Part shown: positions 1-5,562 of the stretch, piece by piece
Layout: each line of letters starts with the position of its first letter
Numbering within the stretch: the first letter of the stretch is position 1
Source of the DNA: Wenzhouxiangella sp.
GTDB taxonomy: Bacteria; Pseudomonadota; Gammaproteobacteria; Xanthomonadales; Wenzhouxiangellaceae
Length of the DNA: 5,768 bases
NCBI GenBank assembly: GCA_007121485.1
Contig: SKKM01000088.1
Span: forward strand, 1-5,768
Reading direction: 5' to 3'
Translations under genes and position numbers: made by a program
The notes under the pieces: generated by a model
The model's database searches: none
The model's input: only the letters and a program-made list of their open reading frames with translations
What the model was told of the DNA's origin: nothing

Positions 1-324
1 CCCTGGCACGAGCGGGCGAAAAAGTACCTGACTCACGGCTTCGGCCCGGTGCTGACCTTCGGCATCCGCGGCGGCGAGTCGGCCGGGCGGACGTTCATCA
101 ACTCGGTCGAGCTGGCCAGCCACCTGGCCAACGTGGGCGATGCCAAGACCCTGGTCATCCACCCGGCCAGCACCACCCACCAGCAGCTCAGCGAAGCCGA
201 GCGCAAGGCCGCCGGCATCAAGCCGGAGCAGATCCGGGTCTCGGTCGGCATCGAGCACATCGACGACATCATCGCCGACTTCGCCCAGGCCCTGGACAAG
301 GCCGGGCTGGAGGTCGCGGCATGA
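1..324 (+). CDS. metY: O-acetylhomoserine sulfhydrylase, C-terminal part (5' end outside window)
   Basis: This is the last 107 codons of a PLP-dependent Cys/Met-metabolism enzyme. The family condenses O-acetylhomoserine with sulfide to give homocysteine in the cytoplasm (direct sulfhydrylation). The visible part is the C-terminal domain. It carries the family signatures LTFGIRGG (visible residues 18-25), LASHLANVGDAKTLVIHPASTTHQ (about 38-61) and RVSVGIEHIDDIIAD (79-93). In related enzymes the serine of HPAS and the arginine before SVGIE lie in the substrate-carboxylate pocket. The full family length is about 425-430 residues, so roughly three quarters of the protein, including the PLP lysine, is missing. 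The stop codon overlaps the metX start (ATGA at 321-324), which implies co-transcription and translational coupling. A cystathionine gamma-synthase-like relative is the alternative, but the NVGDAKTLVIHPASTTHQQLS block and the metX partner favour metY. Confidence 0.93.
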   Translation, partial: PWHERAKKYLTHGFGPVLTFGIRGGESAGRTFINSVELASHLANVGDAKTLVIHPASTTHQQLSEAERKAAGIKPEQIRVSVGIEHIDDIIADFAQALDKAGLEVAA

Positions 325-1325
325 GCGAGGCCGTTTCCGGCGAACGCAGCATCCTGAGGCTGGAACGCCCGCCGCCGCTGGGCGGCGGGCTGGTGCTGGA
401 GCGCCTGCAGATCGGCTACCGGACCTGGGGCCGGCTCAACCCGGCCGGCAGCAATGCCGTGCTGGTGTGCCCGGCGCTGACCGGCAACGCCGACGTCGAC
501 CAGTGGTGGCCCGGTCTGCTGGGTCCGGGCAAGGCGCTGGATCCGGAGCGCGAGTTCATCATTGCCGCCGACGTGCTCGGTGGCTGCGGCCTGACCAGCG
601 GACCGACGCTGAACCAGGAGGGCGAGCGCTTTCCGTCGGTGACCGTGCGCGCCATGGTCGACGCCCAGCGCCTGCTGCTCGATCACCTGGGCGTCAAGAC
701 CCTGCGCCTGGTGATCGGCGGATCGCTGGGCGGCATGCAGGCCCTGGAATGGGCGGTCAGCCATCCCGAGCGCGTCGATGCCGCCGCCGTGATCGCCGCG
801 CCGGCCCGCCAGACCGCCTGGGCGCGCGCCTTCAACCACGTGCAGCGCCGCGCGCTGGAACTGGACGACTCGCTGGACCTGGCGCGCATGGTGGCGATGA
901 TCAGCTATCGCCACTGGGACAACCTCAACCCGCGCTTCGACCCCGCCGATCCGGCAGACCCCACCGGCAGCTGGCTGGATTTTCATGGCCGCGCGCTGAC
1001 CGAGCGTTTTGATCGGCACGCCTACCTGCGCCTGGCCGAGGCCATGGACACCCATGATGTCGGACTTGGCCGCGGCGACGTCACCCAGGCCCTGCGCGCC
1101 ACCGAAGTGCCGACCCTGCTGGTCGGCATCAGTACCGACCTGCTCTACCCGCCGGCGGAGCTGGAAACCATCGCGTCGGAAATGCGGGACGCCGAGCTGG
1201 CCGTGCTGGAAGCCCCGCAGGGCCACGACGCGTTCCTGATCGAGCAGGAGGCGATCAACCGACAGGTGGCCAGCTTTCGTTGCCGGCGGCGTTTGCCGTA
1301 CCGGCTGAGTGTTTGCCGCGGCTAG
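321..1325 (+). CDS. metX: MetX-type homoserine O-acyltransferase (probably acetyltransferase)
   Basis: Alpha/beta-hydrolase-fold enzyme, predicted to transfer an acyl group from acyl-CoA to homoserine, the first committed step of methionine synthesis. The nucleophile elbow GGSLGGMQ places the catalytic serine at residue 135. Asp273 (in GISTDLLYPP) and His302 (in GHDAFL) complete the triad. Other family blocks are YRTWGRLN (33-40), ALTGNADV (52-59), GPGKALD (68-74), NPRFD (203-207) and AMDTHDVGLGRG (241-252). The ATG overlaps the metY stop, and coupling to it supports this start. At 334 residues it is shorter than the usual 350-380. The loop after VLGGCG is compact, and the tail after residue 318 is Arg/Cys-rich with no family resemblance. 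Residues 17-19 are Pro-Pro-Pro inside a strong DNA hairpin. Some MetX homologues are succinyltransferases or act on serine. The metY neighbour favours acetyl-homoserine, but sequence alone does not settle acyl-donor specificity. Confidence 0.9.
   Translation: MSEAVSGERSILRLERPPPLGGGLVLERLQIGYRTWGRLNPAGSNAVLVCPALTGNADVDQWWPGLLGPGKALDPEREFIIAADVLGGCGLTSGPTLNQEGERFPSVTVRAMVDAQRLLLDHLGVKTLRLVIGGSLGGMQALEWAVSHPERVDAAAVIAAPARQTAWARAFNHVQRRALELDDSLDLARMVAMISYRHWDNLNPRFDPADPADPTGSWLDFHGRALTERFDRHAYLRLAEAMDTHDVGLGRGDVTQALRATEVPTLLVGISTDLLYPPAELETIASEMRDAELAVLEAPQGHDAFLIEQEAINRQVASFRCRRRLPYRLSVCRG
367..390 (+). repeat. Perfect 10-bp GC hairpin inside the metX 5' coding region
   Basis: GCCCGCCGCC (367-376) and GGCGGCGGGC (381-390) are exact inverted complements around the tetraloop GCTG. 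All ten pairs are G-C. The hairpin begins 46 bases after the metX start and encodes the Pro-Pro-Pro-Leu-Gly-Gly-Gly segment. No T-run follows, so it is not an intrinsic terminator. The amino acids match a position where relatives have a Pro-Leu-x-x-Gly-Gly-like segment, so the symmetry may simply follow from GC-rich proline and glycine codons. An effect on translation is inference. Confidence 0.75.
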
Positions 1326-1349
1326 GCCCGGAACCGCACTGCTGCGATC

Positions 1350-2261
1350 TCACTCCGGCAGCGGAATGAACTCGTGCTCGCCGATGACCTGGTCAAAACG
1401 CCCGGCGCGCCGGTCCTCCTTGGCCTGCTCGATGCGATCACGACGCGAGGAGACGAAGTTCCACCAGATGTGGCGCGGGCCGTCCATGGGCTCGCCACCG
1501 AGCAGCATGAAGCGGCTGTCGCGTGCAGCCTGGACCACCAGGCCGGGTTCGTCCTTGAGGACCAGCAGTCTGCCGGCTTCCCAGCGCTGGCCGTCAATGA
1601 TCAACTCGCCTTCGACCAGGTAGATCGCGCGCTCGGCTACCCGGCTGTCGATGGCCAGGCGACTGCCTGCCTGGAGTCGAACATCGGCATAGAGCGTTTC
1701 GGAGGCCGTTTTCACCGGTGAGCGGGCGCCGAAGGCCTCGCCGGTGAGCAGGCGGATGCGAGCACCATCGGCCTCGATCTCGGGTAGGTCATCCTGCGCG
1801 ATATGGGTGAAATCCGGCCCGGTCTCCTCCACGGATTGCGGCAGGGCCACCCAGGCCTGGATGCCGGACAAACGGCTGCCGTCGGGTCTGAGTTCCGGCG
1901 GGGTGCGCTCGGAGTGGGCGATGCCGCGGCCGGCGGTCATCCAGTTGACCGCGCCCGGCTCGATGGTCTGGACTGTCCCCAAACTGTCGCGGTGACTCAT
2001 GGCGCCGGTGAACAGGTAGGTCACCGTGGCCAGGCCGATGTGCGGGTGCGGGCGCACGTCCAGGCCGCGACCGGGCTCGAAATCGTTCGGCCCCATCTGG
2101 TCGAAGAACACGAACGGCCCGACCATGCGGCGCTCGCGGGCCGGCAGCGCGCGGCGCACCTCGAAGCCGCCGATATCGCTGCTGCGCGGCACGATGATCT
2201 GCTCGACGTGGGCCAGTTCGGCGGCCTCGGCAGCGGCTTGGGGGCAGTCGTGATGGCTCAT
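1350..2261 (-). CDS. Pirin-family cupin protein
   Basis: A 303-residue bicupin of the pirin family. Members are cytoplasmic metal-binding proteins; some oxidise quercetin and others bind regulatory or metabolic partners, so the substrate cannot be named. The N-terminal cupin carries HPHIGLATVTYLF (residues 72-84), HRDSLG (90-95) and WMTAGRGIAHSE (107-118). The metal ligands expected by comparison with human pirin are His72, His74, His116 and Glu118, all present with near-canonical spacing. The pirin C-terminal domain follows from about 185 to 290 (YLVEGELIIDG, then GGEPMDGPRHIWWNFV). The start at 2261 was chosen because AGGAG (2272-2276) precedes it by 10 bases and the family alignment begins soon after. 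An in-frame ATG at 2282 would add MSRSKNT but has a poorer ribosome site. The open frame continues to 2420 without family similarity. The gene ends 24 bp from the metX stop and is convergent with it. A weak TACTAT -10-like hexamer lies at 2347-2352 on this strand without a good -35. Confidence 0.9.
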   Translation of the reverse strand: MSHHDCPQAAAEAAELAHVEQIIVPRSSDIGGFEVRRALPARERRMVGPFVFFDQMGPNDFEPGRGLDVRPHPHIGLATVTYLFTGAMSHRDSLGTVQTIEPGAVNWMTAGRGIAHSERTPPELRPDGSRLSGIQAWVALPQSVEETGPDFTHIAQDDLPEIEADGARIRLLTGEAFGARSPVKTASETLYADVRLQAGSRLAIDSRVAERAIYLVEGELIIDGQRWEAGRLLVLKDEPGLVVQAARDSRFMLLGGEPMDGPRHIWWNFVSSRRDRIEQAKEDRRAGRFDQVIGEHEFIPLPE

Positions 2262-2271
2262 GGTGTTCTTA

Positions 2272-2276
2272 CTCCT
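2272..2276 (-). promoter_or_regulatory. Ribosome binding site deciding the pirin gene start
   Basis: On the minus strand this reads AGGAG, 10 bases before the ATG at 2261. It falls just inside the alternative longer reading from 2282, whose own upstream bases (TTGGAACCC) match a Shine-Dalgarno site less well. This favours the 303-residue product. Confidence 0.55.
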
Positions 2277-2420
2277 GCTCATGGGTTCCAACAGACGGGT
2301 TGCCCGAACAGGATGCTCGGACCTGGAGGATGCGTTCGGCCACCCGATAGTAGCAGGGCAACAGGGCGACAAAACCCGCGGCCGACGAACCAACGATGCT
2401 CGGCGCGCACCCACCACCAC

Positions 2421-2449
2421 TTGTCAATCCACACAGTTACACATAAACT
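2421..2449 (+). promoter_or_regulatory. Sigma70-like promoter of the toxin-antitoxin operon
   Basis: TTGTCA (2421-2426, 5 of 6 to TTGACA) and TAAACT (2444-2449, 4 of 6 to TATAAT) are separated by exactly 17 bases. Transcription would be expected to begin 6-7 bases after the -10, at about 2455-2456, which coincides with the antitoxin ATG at 2456. No Shine-Dalgarno sequence is present before that ATG, consistent with a leaderless mRNA. The region is more AT-rich than its surroundings. The motifs are seen; the start point is inferred. Confidence 0.6.
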
Positions 2450-2452
2450 GTG
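2432..2452 (+). promoter_or_regulatory. Inverted-repeat operator overlapping the toxin-antitoxin promoter
   Basis: CACAGTT (2432-2438) and AACTGTG (2446-2452) form a perfect 7-bp inverted repeat around a 7-base spacer, so the arm centres are 14 bp apart. The right arm covers most of the -10 hexamer and the left arm lies in the promoter spacer. Binding here by the ribbon-helix-helix antitoxin, alone or with toxin, would block RNA polymerase, which is the usual autoregulation of VapBC-type operons. The symmetry is seen; the binding protein is inferred from position and family habit. Confidence 0.6.
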
Positions 2453-2455
2453 GGC

Positions 2456-2686
2456 ATGAAAAACATCACCCTCAGCGTCGACGAAAAAGTCCTCGCCGCA
2501 GTCCGACGAGTGGCGGCCGATCAAGGCACCACGGTCAATGCGCTGGTTCGCGAGCACCTGACCCGGCTGGCCGAGCACCAGGACCGAGCCGCACGGGCGC
2601 GTCTCAAGATTCGCGAACTCAGTCGGACCTCCGAGGCCCGCATCGGCTCGTCCAGGTGGCAGCGGGACGAGTTGCATGAGCGTTGA
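2456..2686 (+). CDS. Ribbon-helix-helix antitoxin (VapB/CopG-like)
   Basis: A 76-residue protein that should neutralise the PIN toxin encoded next to it and bind operator DNA. Residues 1-42 fit the ribbon-helix-helix pattern. A short strand (KNITLSVDEKVL) is followed by helix A (VLAAVRRVAADQG), a TTVNALV turn, and helix B (NALVREHLTRLAEH). This fold dimerises and inserts the paired strand into the major groove. The charged C-terminal part (about 43-76, rich in Arg, Glu and Ser) is the likely toxin-binding tail. The start at 2456 is chosen because ITLSVDE at residues 4-10 is where such proteins normally begin. A GTG two codons upstream (2450) lies in the operator and before the predicted transcription start. 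No ribosome site is seen. The last 11 bases overlap the toxin gene. The exact antitoxin subfamily is not certain. Confidence 0.85.
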   Translation: MKNITLSVDEKVLAAVRRVAADQGTTVNALVREHLTRLAEHQDRAARARLKIRELSRTSEARIGSSRWQRDELHER

Positions 2687-3116
2687 CTGTTTTCTGGACA
2701 CCAACGTCCTGGTTTACGCCGTTGCGTCTGACCCCGCTGCTGCGCGCAAGCGCGAGGCGGCCCTGGCGCTCATCGAGCAAGTGGACTTCGCCCTGTCGGC
2801 GCAGGTGCTGCAGGAGTTTTACGTGACGGTGACGCGCAAGCTCGAAACGCCGCTGTCTTCGGTTCAGGCCATGGAATGGATCGAGCAGTGGGACGCCTTT
2901 CCATGCGTTGGCATCGATGCGGCGCTGGTCAAGGTCGCGGCCGAACTCAGCGAGCGCTACCGCATCAGCTATTGGGACGCTGCCGTCATCGCCGCCGCCG
3001 AGCTGGCCGGGGCCGATATTGTCTACAGCGAGGACCTGAATGATGGTCAGCGCTACGGCCACGTGATGATCAGGAATCCGTTTGCCGACCGCGGACTTGT
3101 CCAGGATCGCGGATAG
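2676..3116 (+). CDS. PIN-domain ribonuclease toxin (VapC-like)
   Basis: A 146-residue PIN-domain protein, a normal length for VapC-type toxins. These are Mg/Mn-dependent RNases that cleave tRNA or rRNA when the antitoxin is lost. The expected acidic centre is complete: Asp8 in FLDTNVLVY, Glu47 in SAQVLQEFYV, Asp101 in SYWDAAVIAAA, and Asp120 (or Glu119) in VYSEDLNDGQ. The YWDA and YSEDL-NDGQ blocks, plus the IRNPF near the C-terminus, resemble the COG5573-type predicted nucleic-acid-binding PIN proteins. The start overlaps the antitoxin end by 11 bases. Only a partial ribosome site (ACGAG, 4 bases before ATG) is present, so translation probably depends on coupling to the antitoxin. No key residue is missing, so it is likely active. 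The RNA target cannot be read from sequence. The gene ends 38 bp before the convergent neighbour. Confidence 0.9.
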   Translation: MSVDCFLDTNVLVYAVASDPAAARKREAALALIEQVDFALSAQVLQEFYVTVTRKLETPLSSVQAMEWIEQWDAFPCVGIDAALVKVAAELSERYRISYWDAAVIAAAELAGADIVYSEDLNDGQRYGHVMIRNPFADRGLVQDRG

Positions 3117-3154
3117 GGTCGAACGCTGCCCGCTCGGAGCTTTTGCCGGCGCTG

Positions 3155-4393
3155 TCAGGAATCCAGCACTTCAAAACTCAGCCCGGCATGCTCGACCAGG
3201 CGCGGGATGAGCTTTTCGGCCATCGCCGTCGACGGCGTCCAGAAGCCGCCGGGTGGTGAGCCTTCGGGCAGGTCGGTGGCCAGGGTATAGGCCGCTTCGC
3301 CCAGCATCTTGGACGTCGAGCCGTAGCCGGGGTCGCGGTCACCGGAGACCCGCACGCGGACTTCGTGGCCGTCGTCGTCGCGCCCGACCAGCAGCAGCTT
3401 GAACAGGCCGCGCTCGCGCTCCTCCGGACTTGGCCCCTCGCCCGGCTTGGGCAGCACGCGCTTCTGCATCAGCTTGCGGGTCGGGCCCAGGCTTGCCCCC
3501 AAGGCAAAGCCGCCCAAGGCCAGCGACCAGCCAATCGCCCGGCGCCGGCCCTTGAAGCCACGGCCGGTCATCATCGCTTCTTCGTAGGTGAAATCCTCGC
3601 CCCAGGGCCGGCCCTGCAGGGCGTGTGAGCGATGCACGATGCGGGTATTGATCGCCGCCATCACGAACGGCGCCAGCCAGGCGTCGAGGTCGTCGTCGAA
3701 CTTCGGGCCCTTGACGTAGGGCTGGCGCGGACCCTTGCGGAATTCTTCCGGGCACAACGCGTAAGGGTTTTTCGCGATGCGCGCGATCTCGGGATCGCTG
3801 CGGCTGGACTCGATGATGTTGAGCATGCTGGCCGCCGTGCCGCCGCTCATCTTGCCGCGGAGCGACTGCACCCCCAGCCGCACTCTCGGCATCGGCTTGC
3901 CGAACAGGCGCTGGGCGTGATGCTGAAGGAACCACACGCCCAGGTCGGAGGGAATCGAATCAAAGCCGCAGCAGTGCACCAGGCGCGCGCCGGAGGCCAT
4001 GGCGGCCTCCTCGTGGGCGTCCAGCATCTGGCGCATCCACGGGACCTCGCCGGTCAGGTCGCAGTAGTCGGTGCCGCTGGCGGCACAGGCCGCGACCAGC
4101 TGCGTGCCATAGAGGGCATAGGGTCCGACAGTCGAACACACGGCGCGGGTTTGCGCGACCAACTCATCGAGCGAGGCGCGGTCGTGCGAGTCGGCGACCA
4201 GCAGGGGCAGCTCGGCCGCCACCTCGCCCAGCTCGTCGCGCACCGTTTCCAGCTTGTCCCGGCTGCGCCCGGCCAGCGCCCACTTGAACTCGCCGCCGGC
4301 CGCGTGGCGCTGAAGCAGGTACTCGGCCACCAGGCGCCCGGTGAATCCGGTCGCGCCCAGCAGCACCAGGTCGAATTGCGGCTGATCGCTCAT
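3155..4393 (-). CDS. Saccharopine dehydrogenase-like / trans-acting enoyl reductase family oxidoreductase
   Basis: A 412-residue NAD(P)-dependent oxidoreductase homologue. The Rossmann start LVLLGATGFTGRLVAEYL (residues 9-26) holds the GxTGFTG dinucleotide loop at 13-19. The second-strand LAGRS (40-44) provides an arginine that often contacts NADP phosphate. Further family blocks are STVGPYALYG (87-96), YCDLTGEVPW (110-119), HCCGFDSIPSDLG (140-152) and MSGGTAASML (182-191). A hydrophobic stretch at about 287-303 (GWSLALGGFALGASLG) could touch membrane or lipid. The family includes mammalian SCCPDH, yeast and bacterial saccharopine reductases, and the mycobacterial trans-acting enoyl reductase of phthiocerol/phenolglycolipid synthesis. 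True lysine-pathway saccharopine dehydrogenase is unlikely given the GFDSIPSD-type sequence. No lipid or polyketide genes are nearby, so the substrate is unknown. The ATG at 4393 is preceded by GAGGG about 11 bases upstream. The gene is divergent from pyrC. Confidence 0.85.
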   Translation of the reverse strand: MSDQPQFDLVLLGATGFTGRLVAEYLLQRHAAGGEFKWALAGRSRDKLETVRDELGEVAAELPLLVADSHDRASLDELVAQTRAVCSTVGPYALYGTQLVAACAASGTDYCDLTGEVPWMRQMLDAHEEAAMASGARLVHCCGFDSIPSDLGVWFLQHHAQRLFGKPMPRVRLGVQSLRGKMSGGTAASMLNIIESSRSDPEIARIAKNPYALCPEEFRKGPRQPYVKGPKFDDDLDAWLAPFVMAAINTRIVHRSHALQGRPWGEDFTYEEAMMTGRGFKGRRRAIGWSLALGGFALGASLGPTRKLMQKRVLPKPGEGPSPEERERGLFKLLLVGRDDDGHEVRVRVSGDRDPGYGSTSKMLGEAAYTLATDLPEGSPPGGFWTPSTAMAEKLIPRLVEHAGLSFEVLDS

Positions 4394-4470
4394 GTTCTGG
4401 ATATCCCTCGCATGCAGGCAAACCCAAGCTTAACCGCTGCGGCCGGCAAGATGGTTCAGGCCGCCCGCGC

Positions 4471-4479
4471 TGATAAACT
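4471..4479 (+). promoter_or_regulatory. Candidate extended -10 promoter element for pyrC
   Basis: TGATAAACT fits an extended -10 (TG, one base, then TAAACT, 4 of 6 to TATAAT). It predicts a start near 4485-4486 and a leader of about 29 bases carrying the AAGGA ribosome site. No clear -35 is seen 17 bases upstream (ATGGTT at 4451-4456), so the call is weak. The same TAAACT hexamer serves as the proposed -10 of the toxin-antitoxin operon. Confidence 0.35.
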
Positions 4480-4503
4480 GGCGGGATAGATTCTCGCTGC
4501 TCG

Positions 4504-4508
4504 AAGGA
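4504..4508 (+). promoter_or_regulatory. Ribosome binding site deciding the pyrC TTG start
   Basis: AAGGA ends six bases before the TTG at 4515, ideal Shine-Dalgarno spacing. The dihydroorotase family sequence (LTRPDDWHLHVRDG) begins within a few residues of this TTG. No in-frame ATG or GTG lies between the ribosome site and that block. Confidence 0.7.
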
Positions 4509-4514
4509 CTAGCC

Positions 4515-5552
4515 TTGCACACCCTCACCCTCACCCGCCCCGACGACTGGCACCTGCACGTGCGCGACGGTGCCATGCTGGCCAGCGTGGTTCCGGACAC
4601 CGCGCGCCAGTTCGGCCGCGCCATCATCATGCCCAACCTCAAGCCCCCGGTGGCCACCGTGGATCAGGCCCTGGCCTACCGCGAGCGCATCCTGGCCGCG
4701 GTGCCCGAGGGCATGAGTTTCCAGCCCCTGATGACCCTGTACCTGACCGAGCAGACCACGCCGGACGAGATTCACCGCGCGGCGGACTGCCAGCACGTTT
4801 ACGCGGTCAAGTACTACCCGGCCGGAGCGACCACCAACGCGGCCAGCGGGGTGCGGGTGATCGACCGGGTCTGGCCGGTGCTGGAAGCGATGCAGGACGT
4901 TCGCCTGCCGCTGCTGATGCACGGCGAGGTCACCGACTCCGACATCGACGTGTTCGACCGCGAGGCGGTGTTCATCGAGCGGCATCTCAGTCGCCTGGTG
5001 AAGGCCTTTCCCGAACTGCCCATGGTGCTGGAGCACATCACCACCAAGGACTCGGCCGACTTCGTGCGCGAGGGCCCGGCCAACCTGGCCGCCACCGTCA
5101 CCGCCCATCACCTGCTGCTCAACCGCAACGCCATGTTCGAGGGCGGCCTGCGCCCGCATCACTACTGCCTGCCGCTGATCAAGCGCGAGCAGCATCGCCA
5201 GGCGCTGGTCGAGGTCGCCACCAGCGGCAGTCCAAAGTTCTTTCTGGGCACCGACTCCGCCCCGCACCCCAAAGCGGCCAAGGAATCCGACTGCGGCTGC
5301 GCCGGTATCTACTCGGCCCGCAATGCCATGGCTTTCTACGCCGAAGTCTTTGAAGAGGCCGGCGCGCTGGATCGACTGGAAGCATTCGCCAGCCACTACG
5401 GCCCGGACTTCTACAGGCTGCCGCGGAACAACGATCAGATCACGCTGATCCGCGAACAAGAGAGAGTGCCGGAAGTGGTGGACTTCGGCGGCCATCCGGG
5501 GATTCCCCTGCGGGCGGGCGGAAGCGTGGGTTGGCGAGTGGCGGCTGGTTGA
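4515..5552 (+). CDS. pyrC: Dihydroorotase, class II (E. coli PyrC type)
   Basis: A zinc amidohydrolase that reversibly cyclises N-carbamoyl-L-aspartate to L-dihydroorotate, step three of pyrimidine synthesis in the cytoplasm. The 345 residues match the length of E. coli PyrC (about 348). Metal ligands and catalytic residues are all present: His13 and His15 (DWHLHVRDG), the carboxylated Lys99 (AVKYYPAGATTNAASG), His136 (LLMHGEVTD), His174 (EHITTKD) and Asp247 (FLGTDSAPH). Other hallmarks are MPNLKPPV (39-46), AHHLLLNRNAMF (197-208), RPHHYCLPLIKRE (213-225), CGCAGIYSA (260-268) and FYRLPRN (299-305). Translation starts at TTG, supported by AAGGA at 4504-4508. No pyrimidine-responsive hairpin or start-switch leader is evident. 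It is divergent from the oxidoreductase gene, with 121 bp between the two starts. The C-terminus ends in the family-like AGG-x(3)-WRV, so the gene appears intact. Confidence 0.97.
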   Translation: MHTLTLTRPDDWHLHVRDGAMLASVVPDTARQFGRAIIMPNLKPPVATVDQALAYRERILAAVPEGMSFQPLMTLYLTEQTTPDEIHRAADCQHVYAVKYYPAGATTNAASGVRVIDRVWPVLEAMQDVRLPLLMHGEVTDSDIDVFDREAVFIERHLSRLVKAFPELPMVLEHITTKDSADFVREGPANLAATVTAHHLLLNRNAMFEGGLRPHHYCLPLIKREQHRQALVEVATSGSPKFFLGTDSAPHPKAAKESDCGCAGIYSARNAMAFYAEVFEEAGALDRLEAFASHYGPDFYRLPRNNDQITLIREQERVPEVVDFGGHPGIPLRAGGSVGWRVAAG

Positions 5553-5562
5553 AGCCCGAGCG

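Noticed and set aside
33..1226. 397-codon open frame on the minus strand opposite metX
   Set aside because: Its translation is His/Gln/Arg/Gly-rich with no recognisable domain. It is the antisense of a well-supported metX whose triad and motifs are intact. Long antisense frames are common in high-GC DNA.
1326..1349. Terminator in the convergent gap between metX and the pirin gene
   Set aside because: No stem followed by a T-run on either strand. The 38-bp gap at 3117-3154 was also checked, with the same result.
2262..2420. N-terminal extension of the pirin protein by up to 53 residues
   Set aside because: The added residues are Arg/Ser/Pro-rich without family similarity, and AGGAG supports the internal ATG at 2261.
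1803..2459. 218-codon plus-strand frame opposite the pirin gene, running into the toxin-antitoxin promoter
   Set aside because: It mirrors the pirin coding sequence and has no domain of its own. Its end in the promoter region is incidental.
2300..3150. Flanking direct repeats that would mark insertion of the toxin-antitoxin cassette
   Set aside because: Only short matches such as GCTCGGA (near 2315 and 3133) were found, with no consistent boundary, so they carry no weight.
4439..4464. GCGGCC-N14-GGCCGC inverted repeat upstream of pyrC as a possible regulatory hairpin
   Set aside because: Only six G-C pairs with a 14-base loop in GC-rich DNA, placed before the inferred transcription start. 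Such a match is expected by chance.
3632..4489. 285-codon plus-strand frame opposite the oxidoreductase gene
   Set aside because: The coding signal and conserved GxTGFTG and GFDSIPSD motifs belong to the minus strand. The plus frame is a shadow.
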